A DNA stretch of 39,144 bases from Ruegeria lacuscaerulensis ITI-1157. GTDB taxonomy: Bacteria; Pseudomonadota; Alphaproteobacteria; Rhodobacterales; Rhodobacteraceae. The DNA is taken from positions 515,375-554,518 of the forward strand of contig GG704596.1 of NCBI GenBank assembly GCA_000161775.1, read 5' to 3'. The stretch's first letter is position 1, and each line of letters opens with the position of its first letter. Made by a program: the position numbers and the translations under genes. The notes beneath the pieces were generated by a model. It saw only the letters and a list, made by a program, of their open reading frames with translations. It did not search any database and was not told where the DNA came from. This document shows positions 26,482 to 35,087 of the stretch, piece by piece.

Positions 26482-29006
26482 GCCTGCGTCAGGCGGCGCG
26501 GCTGGCCCGGCGCGAATTGCGCGGCGGGCTGAATGGGTTCCGGGTGTTCCTGGCGTGTCTGACCCTGGGCGTGGCGGCGATTGCCGCTGTCGGGTCCGTC
26601 CGTCAAGCCATTCAAACCGGCCTGGCCCAGGAAGGCGCCGCCCTTCTGGGGGGCGACGCCCAGATCGAGCTGACCTATCGCTTTGCCGACGATGCCGAAC
26701 GCGCATGGATGGACCAAACCACGGCGCAGGTGTCCGAGGTGGTTGATTTCCGCTCGATGGCCGTGACCCGAAACGGGCCCGACCCCCTGCGCGCGCTGAC
26801 TCAGGTCAAGGCGGTGGACGACGCCTATCCTCTGATCGGCACGGTTGTCCTGAGCCCCGATATCCCGCTGTCCCGCGCACTCGATGGTGAAGCCGCCCGT
26901 CCCGGTGCCGTGATGGATCCGGTTCTGATCGAGCGGCTGGGCCTTGCCATCGGCGACCGCTTTGCACTGGGAACGCAGGAGTTCATCCTGACCGCCGCAT
27001 TGATCCACGAACCCGATGCCGCCGGTGCCGGGTTCACGCTCGGCCCGCGGACCCTTGTCCGCACGCGGGATCTGCACGCCTCGGGCCTGCTGCAACCCGG
27101 CACGCTGTTTTCCACCAAGTACCGGCTCGACCTCCCGCCCAACGCGGATTTGGCCGAGGTATCGGCGCAAGCCGCGCAGGTCCTGGACGGGTCCGGCATG
27201 CGCTGGACCGACGCGCGCAACGGCGCGCCGGGCATTGCCGAATTCGTGGCGCGTCTGGGCGCGTTCCTCGTGCTGGTCGGCCTGTCCGGGCTGGCGGTGG
27301 GCGGTATCGGTGTTTCGGCCGCGGTGCGCGCCTATCTGGCCCGCAAGATCGAAACCATCGCCACGCTGCGCATCCTGGGCGCTGACCGGGCCACGATCTT
27401 TCAGACCTACCTGATCCAGATCGGCGTTCTGTCGGTCTTCGGCATCGCCGCCGGCGCCCTGCTGGGCGGTCTGGTACCGGTTCTTCTTGCACCGGTGATC
27501 GAGAGCCGCCTGCCTGTCCCTGCCGTATTCGCGCTCTATCCCCAGCCGCTGTTCGAGGCCGCGCTCTATGGCCTGCTGACCGCGCTTGTTTTCACGCTCT
27601 GGCCCCTTGCCCGCACCGAGGATGTCCGCGCGGCAACCCTGTTCCGCGATGCGCTGTCCGCGGCCCGGACCCTGCCGCGCCCGGCCTTCTTGCTGGCCAC
27701 GGGCTTGGCCCTTGCCACACTGATCGCCACCGCTGCAGTGTTCAGCGGATCCACGCGGCTGACGCTTTGGACGGCCGCGGGATTCCTTGGTGCCCTGACG
27801 CTGCTGGCCCTTTCGGCCTTCGCCATCCGGCGAGTTGCACAGTGGTCTGCCCGACGGGCCCGTGGCCGCCCGGCCCTGCGCTGGGCGCTGGCCGCCATTT
27901 CGGACCCGCGCGAAGGGGCAGCCCCGGTCGTTCTGTCCCTAGGGCTGGGCCTGTCGGTTCTGGCTGCCGTCGGCCAGATCGACGGAACCCTGCGCAACGC
28001 GATCTCGGGCAACCTGCCCGATGTGGCGCCCTCGTATTTCTTCGTGGACATCCAGAAGGACCAGATGCCCGGGTTTCTGGACCGGCTGGAAAACGACCCC
28101 GGCGTCACGAGGGTGGAAAGCGCGCCGATGCTGCGCGGCATCATCACCCGGATCAACGGCCGGCCCGCGCAAGAGGTGGCCGGCGACCATTGGGTTCTGG
28201 AAGGCGACCGCGGCGTGACCTATTCGGAACGTCCACCGCAGAACGCGCGCATCACGGCAGGCGACTGGTGGGCGGCGGATTATTCCGGCCCGCCCCAGAT
28301 CAGCTTTGCCGCCGAAGAGGCCGAGGAGATGGGCCTGAAACTGGGGGACACCCTGACCGTCAACATCCTGGGCCGAGACATCACGGCCACGGTCACATCG
28401 CTGCGCGAGGTGGATTTTTCGACCGCCGGCATGGGCTTTGTCATGTCGATGAACCCGTCGGCGCTGGCCGGCGCGCCGCACAGTTTCATCGCCACCGTCT
28501 ATGCCGAGGAAACCGCCGAGGCCGCCATCCTGCGCGATCTGGCCGATCAATTCCCCAACATCACCGCAATCCGCGTGCGCGACGCGATCGACCGGGTCTC
28601 GGGCCTGTTGGCCGGGCTTGCGTCGGCCACGTCCTATGGGGCGGGCGTTTCTCTGCTGACCGGGTTTCTGGTGTTGATCGGGGCGGCTGCCGCCGGCGAA
28701 CCCGCCCGGCGCTACGAGGCCGCGATCCTCAAGACCATCGGCGCGGACCGCCGAAAGATCCTGCTCAGCTTTGCGCTGCGCTCGGCCTTTCTGGGCTTGG
28801 CCGCAGGCAGCATCGCGCTGGCGACAGGCGTGCTGGGCGGTTGGGCCGTGGCGACCTATATTTTCGACACCCGGTACACGGTCATCTGGCCCGCGGCCCT
28901 GGGGATCGTGGCGGCGGGGCTGATCGTCACGTTGCTGGCGGGCCTTGCCTTCGCACTGCGCCCGCTGTCCGTCAGCCCGGCGCGCATCCTGCGCGCCAGC
29001 GACTGA
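26478..29006 (+). CDS. ybbP: FtsX-like ABC transporter permease (YbbP type)
   Basis: 842 residues. After an N-terminal membrane helix (VFLACLTLGVAAIAAVGSVR) comes a large periplasmic MacB-PCD-type domain, then FtsX helices from about residue 255 (LGAFLVLVGLSGLAVGGIGV), a second periplasmic domain, and the C-terminal FtsX block (GAGVSLLTGFLVLIGAAAAG ... GLIVTLLAGLAFAL). This long layout is typical of YbbP. It pairs with the ATPase before it. The transported or extruded substrate is not known. Its stop lies 3 bp from that of the convergent Rrf2 gene. Confidence 0.92.
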   Translation: MSLRQAARLARRELRGGLNGFRVFLACLTLGVAAIAAVGSVRQAIQTGLAQEGAALLGGDAQIELTYRFADDAERAWMDQTTAQVSEVVDFRSMAVTRNGPDPLRALTQVKAVDDAYPLIGTVVLSPDIPLSRALDGEAARPGAVMDPVLIERLGLAIGDRFALGTQEFILTAALIHEPDAAGAGFTLGPRTLVRTRDLHASGLLQPGTLFSTKYRLDLPPNADLAEVSAQAAQVLDGSGMRWTDARNGAPGIAEFVARLGAFLVLVGLSGLAVGGIGVSAAVRAYLARKIETIATLRILGADRATIFQTYLIQIGVLSVFGIAAGALLGGLVPVLLAPVIESRLPVPAVFALYPQPLFEAALYGLLTALVFTLWPLARTEDVRAATLFRDALSAARTLPRPAFLLATGLALATLIATAAVFSGSTRLTLWTAAGFLGALTLLALSAFAIRRVAQWSARRARGRPALRWALAAISDPREGAAPVVLSLGLGLSVLAAVGQIDGTLRNAISGNLPDVAPSYFFVDIQKDQMPGFLDRLENDPGVTRVESAPMLRGIITRINGRPAQEVAGDHWVLEGDRGVTYSERPPQNARITAGDWWAADYSGPPQISFAAEEAEEMGLKLGDTLTVNILGRDITATVTSLREVDFSTAGMGFVMSMNPSALAGAPHSFIATVYAEETAEAAILRDLADQFPNITAIRVRDAIDRVSGLLAGLASATSYGAGVSLLTGFLVLIGAAAAGEPARRYEAAILKTIGADRRKILLSFALRSAFLGLAAGSIALATGVLGGWAVATYIFDTRYTVIWPAALGIVAAGLIVTLLAGLAFALRPLSVSPARILRASD

Positions 29007-29009
29007 GGA

Positions 29010-29456
29010 TCACCGAGCGCACGTCACGGGTTGCAGAATCTTCAACAACGGATCGTTGTCACAGACCAACGCATCCAGCGTGATTTCGTCCAGCGAGGCA
29101 AAAAACACCTCGGCCGCATCCTGCAGGGCCAGGCGCAACCGGCAGGCATCGGTCAGTGGACAGGTGTTGTCGGCATCGGCAAAACATTCGGCGATCGGCA
29201 GGTCGCCCTCGACATGGCGAAAGACCGACCCGATCCGGATCTGGTCGGCCGGACGGCCCAGTTCCATACCGCCGTTTCGTCCGCGCTGCGTGCTCAGATA
29301 CCCCAGCTGGCTCAGTTGGTTGATCACCTGCGCCAGGTGGTTTTCCGAGATGTTGCACACCTCGGCGATTTCCGACTTGGTCACCAACCGGTCGGGATGG
29401 GCGGCACAATACATCAGCAGCCGCACCGCGATATTCGTTCGTTTGGTGATCCGCAT
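29010..29456 (-). CDS. Rrf2 family regulator, NsrR-like
   Basis: 148 residues from the ATG at 29456 with GGAGGA upstream. Winged helix (RTNIAVRLLMYCAAHPDRLV, EIAEVCNISENHLAQVINQL, STQRGRNGGMELGRP) plus the iron-sulfur loop ECFADADNTCPLTDAC with three cysteines (C-x7-C-x5-C), close to NsrR. NsrR senses nitric oxide through its cluster and represses NO-detoxification genes. The sites at 29478-29500 and 29516-29529 suggest autorepression and Fnr activation. No NO-detoxification gene is in the window. Confidence 0.87.
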   Translation of the reverse strand: MRITKRTNIAVRLLMYCAAHPDRLVTKSEIAEVCNISENHLAQVINQLSQLGYLSTQRGRNGGMELGRPADQIRIGSVFRHVEGDLPIAECFADADNTCPLTDACRLRLALQDAAEVFFASLDEITLDALVCDNDPLLKILQPVTCAR

Positions 29457-29477
29457 GAGATCCTCCCCCCGAAAAAC

Positions 29478-29500
29478 AAGATGCAGCCTTATTGCACGCA
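29478..29500. promoter_or_regulatory. Possible NsrR half-site before the Rrf2 gene
   Basis: AAGATGCA (29478-29485) equals the conserved core of the NsrR motif (AAGATGCYTTT inverted repeat); the partner half is weak (TTGCA at 29492-29496). It lies about 22 bp upstream of the start, near the transcription start predicted from the Fnr box, where bound repressor would block. Confidence 0.35.
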
Positions 29501-29515
29501 CGGCAAAAAAACGGT

Positions 29516-29529
29516 TTGACATACATCAA
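29516..29529. promoter_or_regulatory. Fnr-type box TTGAC-N4-ATCAA before the Rrf2 gene
   Basis: TTGAC-ATAC-ATCAA matches the Fnr consensus TTGAY-N4-RTCAA fully. Its centre is 66 bp before the Rrf2 start; if it works at -41.5, the leader would be about 25 nt. It is only 24 bp before the divergent cyclotransferase gene, too close to activate that one by the usual geometry, so the Rrf2 gene is the likely target. Confidence 0.6.
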
Positions 29530-29552
29530 TCGAAATTTCGGACGGCGCGTGA

Positions 29553-30122
29553 ATGACTGACCCTTATTTCTTTGGCTATGGCAGCCTCGTGAATCTGGCC
29601 ACGCATGACTTCCCCGACCCGCACCCGGCCCGTCTGCGCGGCTGGCGGCGCGCCTGGTGCCACACCGACCTGCGCCCGGTGGCCTTCCTGACAGCGGTCC
29701 CCGACGCACAGTCCGAAATCGACGGGATGATCGCCCATGTGCCCAGGAACGACTGGGCCGCGCTGGACGAACGCGAATGGGCCTATGACCGGATCGCGGC
29801 CACCGAACAGGTCAGCCATCCCCTGCCGCGCAAGATCGAGATCGCGGTCTATGCCGTCCCGCAACAGCGGCAGAATGATCCCAACCGGAGCCACCCGATC
29901 CTGCTCAGCTATGTCGACGTGGTCGTGCAGGGCTATCTGCGCGCCTTCGGTGAAGATGGTGTGCGGGATTTCTTTGACACGACGGATGGCTGGGATGCCC
30001 CTATCCTGAACGACCGGGCCGAGCCGCGCTATCCGCGTCACCAGCAACTGCGCCCGGAGGAAACCGACCTGGTGGATGCCCATCTGAATCGCATCGCCGC
30101 GCAGATCGTTCAGGCCGCATGA
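29553..30122 (+). CDS. Gamma-glutamylcyclotransferase-fold (AIG2-like) protein
   Basis: 189 residues. The fold signature FFGYGSLVN near the N-terminus forms the substrate-binding loop, followed by LRGWRRAWCH and the segment with the family's acidic residue, DEREWAYDRI. Family members release 5-oxoproline from gamma-glutamyl peptides, but related ones have other roles. It stands alone, divergent from the Rrf2 regulator, with a strong hairpin after the stop. Confidence 0.82.
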   Translation: MTDPYFFGYGSLVNLATHDFPDPHPARLRGWRRAWCHTDLRPVAFLTAVPDAQSEIDGMIAHVPRNDWAALDEREWAYDRIAATEQVSHPLPRKIEIAVYAVPQQRQNDPNRSHPILLSYVDVVVQGYLRAFGEDGVRDFFDTTDGWDAPILNDRAEPRYPRHQQLRPEETDLVDAHLNRIAAQIVQAA

Positions 30123-30124
30123 CA

Positions 30125-30151
30125 AAGGCGGGCACAGTTCGCGCCCGCCTT
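30125..30151 (+). terminator. Terminator hairpin after the cyclotransferase gene
   Basis: AAGGCGGGC (30125-30133) and GCCCGCCTT (30143-30151) form a perfect 9-bp stem with a 9-nt loop starting 2 bp after the stop. Only two T follow, so termination may rely on the stable GC stem. Confidence 0.6.
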
Positions 30152-30174
30152 GCCATCTGTACGAAATCGCTCAG

Positions 30175-30191
30175 GCCCGCAGGGCGCGGGC
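30175..30191 (-). terminator. Short hairpin after gltX
   Basis: GCCCGC and GCGGGC pair with a 5-nt loop directly after the gltX stop on the minus strand. It is short and without a T-run; the hairpin at 30125-30151, readable on both strands, may back it up. Confidence 0.35.
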
Positions 30192-31517
30192 TTATTTGCG
30201 CGCGCGAATGACCTGCAGCAGCGGCATCAGAGTCGCCATTTCCGGGCCACGCTCCATGCCGGTCAGCGCCTTGCGCAGGGGCATGAACAGGCCCTTGCCC
30301 TTGCGGCCGGTCGCCTCTTTCACGGCGGCCGTCCACTTGCCCCAGGTCTCTCCGTCAAACGGCCCCTCGGGCAGCAGTTCCATCGCCTGCGCAACGAATT
30401 CGCGGTCTTCCTCGTCGATCAGCGGCTCGGCCCCGTCGCGGCACAGCTCCCACCAGCCTTTCAGGTCGTTCAGCGTGGTGATGTTCTCGCGCGCCATCAT
30501 CCAGAACGGTTCGGCCAGTTCATCGGGCACACCGGCCGCGGCCACCGCGTCGGCAACCTTCTCGAGCGGCAGCGTCTGCAGATACCGGGCCGTCAGCGGG
30601 AACAGGTCCTGCACGTCGAACTTGGTCGGCGCCGACCCGAACCGGGTCACGTCGAAACCTTCGATCAACTCGGCCATGTCGCTGCGCAGTTCGACGGGGT
30701 CGGACGAACCCAACCGCGCCATCAGGCTCAACAGCGCCATCGGCTGCACACCCTGCTCGCGCAGATCGCGCAGCGCCAGCGTGCCAAGGCGCTTGGACAG
30801 CGCCTCACCCTGCGGGCCGGTCAGCAACGAGTGATGGGCAAAACGCGGAATGGTTCCACCCAACGCCTTGATGATCTGGATCTGGGTCGCGGTGTTGGTC
30901 ACATGGTCGGCGCCGCGCACCACGTCGGTCACGCCCATCTCGGTGTCGTCCACGACCGAGGCCAGCGTGTACAGCACCTGACCGTCGCCCCGGATCAGCA
31001 CCGGGTCCGACACCGAGGCCGCGTCGATCGACACGTCGCCCAGGATGCCATCTTTCCATTCGATGCGTTCGTGATCCAGCTTGAACCGCCAAACGCCGTT
31101 GCCGCGCTCGGCCCGCAGCGCTTCTTTCTCGGCCTCCGACAGGTTCAGCGCGGCGCGGTCATAAACCGGCGGCTTTCCCATGTTCAGCTGCTTCTTGCGC
31201 TTGAGGTCCAGCTCGGTCGGGGTTTCAAACGCCTCGTAGAACCGGCCGATCTCTCGCAGTTTGTCGGCGGCCTCGGCATAGCGGTCCAGCCGGTCCGACT
31301 GCCGTTCGACCCGATCCCAGTGCAGGCCCAGCCACTCGAGGTCCTGCTTGATCGCATCGACATATTCTTCCTTCGACCGCTCGGGGTCGGTGTCGTCGAT
31401 GCGCAGGATGAACGTGCCGCCGGCCTTGCGGGCAATCAGATAGTTCATAAGCGCGGTGCGCAGGTTGCCCACATGTATGTAACCGGTGGGCGACGGGGCG
31501 AAACGGGTGGTTGTCAT
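30192..31517 (-). CDS. gltX: Glutamyl-tRNA synthetase
   Basis: 441 residues from the ATG at 31517, with AGGAGA upstream. Class I synthetase with HIGH-type motif APSPTGYIHVGNLRTA (7-22), LRIDDTDPERS, and KMSKS-type motif ALSKRLGTLALRDL (about 238-251). It charges tRNA-Glu. Alphaproteobacteria often carry two gltX paralogues, one for tRNA-Glu and one for tRNA-Gln; which one this is cannot be told from sequence by eye. The gene is monocistronic, divergent from the MBL-fold gene. Confidence 0.95.
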   Translation of the reverse strand: MTTTRFAPSPTGYIHVGNLRTALMNYLIARKAGGTFILRIDDTDPERSKEEYVDAIKQDLEWLGLHWDRVERQSDRLDRYAEAADKLREIGRFYEAFETPTELDLKRKKQLNMGKPPVYDRAALNLSEAEKEALRAERGNGVWRFKLDHERIEWKDGILGDVSIDAASVSDPVLIRGDGQVLYTLASVVDDTEMGVTDVVRGADHVTNTATQIQIIKALGGTIPRFAHHSLLTGPQGEALSKRLGTLALRDLREQGVQPMALLSLMARLGSSDPVELRSDMAELIEGFDVTRFGSAPTKFDVQDLFPLTARYLQTLPLEKVADAVAAAGVPDELAEPFWMMARENITTLNDLKGWWELCRDGAEPLIDEEDREFVAQAMELLPEGPFDGETWGKWTAAVKEATGRKGKGLFMPLRKALTGMERGPEMATLMPLLQVIRARK

Positions 31518-31649
31518 GGGTGTCTCCTGTTGCGCGGCTCTTGTCACATGGGCGCGTTTTTGTCCAGCGATTGCTGGGCGGCAGGGATTGCCACCTGTTC
31601 CAATCGGCCTAGATTGGAAATGCCTAAAGAAACAGGGAGACAGTTCAAG

Positions 31650-32582
31650 ATGACACTCAAATTCACCCGCCGCGCGGCTCTGGGCGCAGCAGCAGCCATG
31701 CCCTTCGTTTCGTCCGCCAGACCGGTTCTGGCCGCCGGATCGGGAGCCAGGGCCAACTCGGCCGCGGCCCGCAGCTTTGTGCTTGGCGATTTCACCGTGA
31801 CCACCCTGCTGGATGGCAGCCTGCCCCGGGACGGCGCCAAGGAGATCTTTGGCGGCGGCGCCTCGGACGAAGAATTCGCCCGAGTGTCGGCCGAAAATTT
31901 CATCCCCGCCGACAAGGCCCAGTTCTTCTTTACGCCGACGCTGGTCGATACCGGCGCCGAGCTGATCCTGTTCGATACCGGCCTGGGACAGGGCGGTATT
32001 CAGAAGGCGCTGGCCGATGCCGGCGTGTCGCCCGATGACATCGACGTGGTGGTCCTGACCCACATGCACCCCGACCACATCGGCGGCATGACCACGAATG
32101 ATGCCCCGACCTTTGCCAATGCGCGCTATGTCACGGCCGCAACCGAATATGATTTCTGGTCGGCGCAAGAGGCCGGAAACCGCGTCGGTGACATGGTGGC
32201 CGCCAAGGTCACGCCAATGGCGGAGAAGATGACTTTCGTGGAAGATGGGGCCGAGGTCGCTCCTGGCATCACCGCCATGGCCGCATTTGGCCACACGCCC
32301 GGGCACATGGTCTATCACCTGGAAAGCAACGGTCAACGGTTGATCCTGACCGCGGATCTGGCCAACCACTACGTATGGTCCTTCGCCCACCCCGAATGGG
32401 AGGTCCAGTTCGACATGGACAAGGCCGCGGCGACCGCGTCACGGCGCAAGGTGCTGGGCATGCTGGCAGCCGACAAGATACCGATGATCGGGTACCACAT
32501 GCCGTTCCCCGCCGCAGGCTTTGTCGAACCGCGCGGAGAAGGCTTCCGCTTCGTTCCCGTCAGCTATCAGATGATGGGGTGA
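31650..32582 (+). CDS. Exported MBL-fold metallo-hydrolase
   Basis: 310 residues from the ATG at 31650 with GGGAGA upstream. A twin-arginine-type signal (KFTRRAALGAAAAMPFVSSA) leads to a metallo-beta-lactamase fold with LTHMHPDHIGG (HxHxDH, dizinc site), GHTPGHMVYH and LTADLANHY. Export in folded form by Tat would fit a metal enzyme. Similar proteins include quorum-quenching lactonases and periplasmic hydrolases; the substrate is unknown. Confidence 0.87.
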   Translation: MTLKFTRRAALGAAAAMPFVSSARPVLAAGSGARANSAAARSFVLGDFTVTTLLDGSLPRDGAKEIFGGGASDEEFARVSAENFIPADKAQFFFTPTLVDTGAELILFDTGLGQGGIQKALADAGVSPDDIDVVVLTHMHPDHIGGMTTNDAPTFANARYVTAATEYDFWSAQEAGNRVGDMVAAKVTPMAEKMTFVEDGAEVAPGITAMAAFGHTPGHMVYHLESNGQRLILTADLANHYVWSFAHPEWEVQFDMDKAAATASRRKVLGMLAADKIPMIGYHMPFPAAGFVEPRGEGFRFVPVSYQMMG

Positions 32583-32710
32583 ACAGCGGGCGTGCCCCTG
32601 GGCTGTCCGCTTTCGGCACGGGCTTTTCACGGCTGAGGGTTTGACAACGAGAGTCGTGGGGCGCCGCCCTGCGGCACTCCACCCTCAGTCAAGACGCAGT
32701 CCCTCTGGAC

Positions 32711-32977
32711 TCAGGCCGCGCCCGCCAGCTCCGCCAGCTTTTGCTTGAAGGTCCCCACCAGGCTCGGCGCGGCATCTCCTGCGTCGGGTTCGTCATCTGA
32801 GCGCAGGTCGGGGAATTCCGGGCGCTTTATCGGCACGGCCGGACTGCGGCGCCGTTCCTCTTTCATGATATCCGAGATCGAGGCATCCAGGCCTGCCTCG
32901 TCCAAGTCTTGCGGCGGCGACTCCATTTCCTTGTACAACCAAGGCGCATGCAGCGGCCTGTCATAATCATTAAACAT
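32711..32977 (-). CDS. Small acidic hypothetical protein
   Basis: 88 residues from the ATG at 32977 (MFNDYDRPLHAPWLYKEMES), rich in Asp, Glu and Pro, without a signal peptide or membrane helix, ending KQKLAELAGAA. It is probably disordered with a C-terminal helix. The upstream GGTGGGTG is a weak ribosome-binding site; a TTG at 32992 also opens the frame. I do not recognise the family, but the composition is not that of a shadow frame. Confidence 0.5.
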   Translation of the reverse strand: MFNDYDRPLHAPWLYKEMESPPQDLDEAGLDASISDIMKEERRRSPAVPIKRPEFPDLRSDDEPDAGDAAPSLVGTFKQKLAELAGAA

Positions 32978-33273
32978 CTCAACACCCACCAACTAACGTT
33001 CGGCACCCCACCACGGATGCTTTACCACCGGGCCCGTCTTTTCCCGTCATCGCCGGTTTTCACCTTCGACCCCAAGGTGGCCGAAACAGCTAATCAAGGC
33101 AGGACCCGTACTAAATTATGTCGAAAAGGTGTCGTTGCAGCAAGGATTTGCGAGGCCAAAGCACCAATTGCGCCCCAAAACGCGCACAATGATGAATCTG
33201 CGAGCGGCACTGTTTCTGTAATGCAAACAACATCCTGAATTTTGCCGCCCAACACACCGCCAGGGCGCGCGGT
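32978..33273. other. Intergenic stretch of about 296 bp
   Basis: This lies between the small acidic gene and nadE, and is less GC-rich than its surroundings. No open frame with a ribosome-binding site, no tRNA and no strong hairpin was seen. It must contain the promoter of the small acidic gene and the end of the nadE transcript. Confidence 0.5.
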
Positions 33274-34932
33274 TCACCCGCGATCCCGCCAGCGATTCAC
33301 GATCGGATAGCGCCGGTCCAGCCAGAAGGCGCGGTTGGTCAGCCGGGTGCCCGGCGCCGACTGGAAACGCTTGTATTCGCTGATGTAGATCAGGTGCTCG
33401 ACCCGGCGGGCATCGGCCTCGTCGAACCCGGCGGCGACGCAATCGGCGATCGAGCCGTCCCGGTCCACGAGAATCTCAAGAATGCCATCCAGCACGGGAT
33501 AGTCAGGCAAGCTGTCGCTGTCTTTCTGGTCCTCGCGCAGCTCGGCGCTGGGCGGCTTGTCGATGACCGAGGGGCGGATGACCTCGCCCGCCGGCCCTTT
33601 CATCCAGTCGCGGTGATTGGCATTGCGCCAGCGGCAGGTTTCGAACACCCGGGTCTTGTACAGATCCTTGATCGGGTTGTAGCCGCCATTCATGTCACCA
33701 TAGATCGTGGCATAGCCCACGGCGACCTCGGATTTGTTGCCGGTGGTCAGCAGCATCTCGCCGAACTTGTTCGAGATCGCCATCAGCAGCAGACCGCGCA
33801 GACGGGACTGGATGTTCTCCTCGGTGATGTCAGCCCGCCGGCCCGCGAACAGCGGCGCCAGGGTCTCGGTGACGGCGGCGCGGGACTGGCTGATCGGTAC
33901 ATAATCGTATTGCACGCCCAGCGCCTTGGCGACGGCCTCGGCATCCTCGAGCGACGCGGCGCTGGTATATTCCGACGGCAGCATCACGCAGCGCACGTTT
34001 TCCGCCCCCAGCGCATCGACGGCGATCGTGGCCACCAGCGCGGAATCGACCCCACCCGACAGGCCCAGCAATGCCTTGGAAAACCCGGTCTTGGCCATGT
34101 AGTCGCGCAGCGCCTGCACCATTGCGCGATAGTCCTGCTCCCAGGCGTCGGGTTGTTCGGCGACCGCGCCCGGCACGATGGTCCAGCCCTGCTCGCCGCG
34201 CTGCAGATCGACATGGGTCACCGCCTCGTCGAAAACCGGCATGCGGAACGCCAGCGCTCCGCCCGGATTCAGACCAAAGCTGCCCCCGTCGAACACCTGA
34301 TCGTCCTGTCCACCGACCATGTTGAGATAGATCACCGGCAACCCGGTCTCGACCACGCGCGCGACCATCTGGTTCAGGCGGATATCGTACTTGTTGCGAA
34401 AGTACGGAGACCCGTTCGGGATCAGCAGGAACTCGGCCCCGGTCTCGGCCAGCGTTTCGGCAACATCCTCGTGCCAGCCATCCTCGCAGATCGGGCTTCC
34501 AACGCGCGTGTTGCCGACGGCATAAGGTCCGCCCAGCGGCCCGGCATCGAACAGGCGCACTTCGTCGAACACCGTTTCATTGGGCAGATGGTGCTTGAAC
34601 ACCTTGCTGACGATGCGGCCCTGATTCAGGATCAGATAAGCGTTGTAGAGCTTGTCGCCTTCGGCCCATGGCCCGCCGATGGCCAGGGCAGGTCCGTCCG
34701 CGCAGTCGGTGGCCAGTTGCCGCACCGCGTCCATTGCCGCTTGGTGAAAGACCGGTTTCTGCACCAGGTCCTGCGTGTTGTAGCCGGTGATGAACATCTC
34801 GGGCAGTGCGACCAGGTCGGCACCGGCGGCGCGCCCTTGCTCCCACGCGGAACGGGCCTTGGCTGCGTTGCCCGCGATGTCGCCCACAATCGGGTTCAAC
34901 TGTGCCAGAGTAATGCGGAAATGGTCGGCCAT
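33274..34932 (-). CDS. nadE: Glutamine-dependent NAD+ synthetase
   Basis: 552 residues from the ATG at 34932 with GAGGG upstream. An N-terminal nitrilase-type amidase domain (Glu in ALPEMFITGY, Lys in KHHLPNETVFDE, Cys in GSPICEDGWHED) makes ammonia from glutamine, and the C-terminal synthetase domain has the P-loop LLGLSGGVDSALVA and TTGNKSEVAVGYATIYGD. It amidates deamido-NAD to NAD+, the last step after nadD (20304-20924). Divergent from the MORN gene. Confidence 0.95.
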   Translation of the reverse strand: MADHFRITLAQLNPIVGDIAGNAAKARSAWEQGRAAGADLVALPEMFITGYNTQDLVQKPVFHQAAMDAVRQLATDCADGPALAIGGPWAEGDKLYNAYLILNQGRIVSKVFKHHLPNETVFDEVRLFDAGPLGGPYAVGNTRVGSPICEDGWHEDVAETLAETGAEFLLIPNGSPYFRNKYDIRLNQMVARVVETGLPVIYLNMVGGQDDQVFDGGSFGLNPGGALAFRMPVFDEAVTHVDLQRGEQGWTIVPGAVAEQPDAWEQDYRAMVQALRDYMAKTGFSKALLGLSGGVDSALVATIAVDALGAENVRCVMLPSEYTSAASLEDAEAVAKALGVQYDYVPISQSRAAVTETLAPLFAGRRADITEENIQSRLRGLLLMAISNKFGEMLLTTGNKSEVAVGYATIYGDMNGGYNPIKDLYKTRVFETCRWRNANHRDWMKGPAGEVIRPSVIDKPPSAELREDQKDSDSLPDYPVLDGILEILVDRDGSIADCVAAGFDEADARRVEHLIYISEYKRFQSAPGTRLTNRAFWLDRRYPIVNRWRDRG

Positions 34933-35087
34933 CTTTGCCCTCTTGCCCTCGTCGCCTGCCAAGGCATTTAGCAGATCGGGCCGCAAGTGAAAGTGCATTG
35001 CGGCAAAACCCGTTGCCCGACCTCGTGCTGTGTCATAGTTTTGCACAAACGAACGCAACAGATGACGATCGGGCAGGCGTGACCAAA

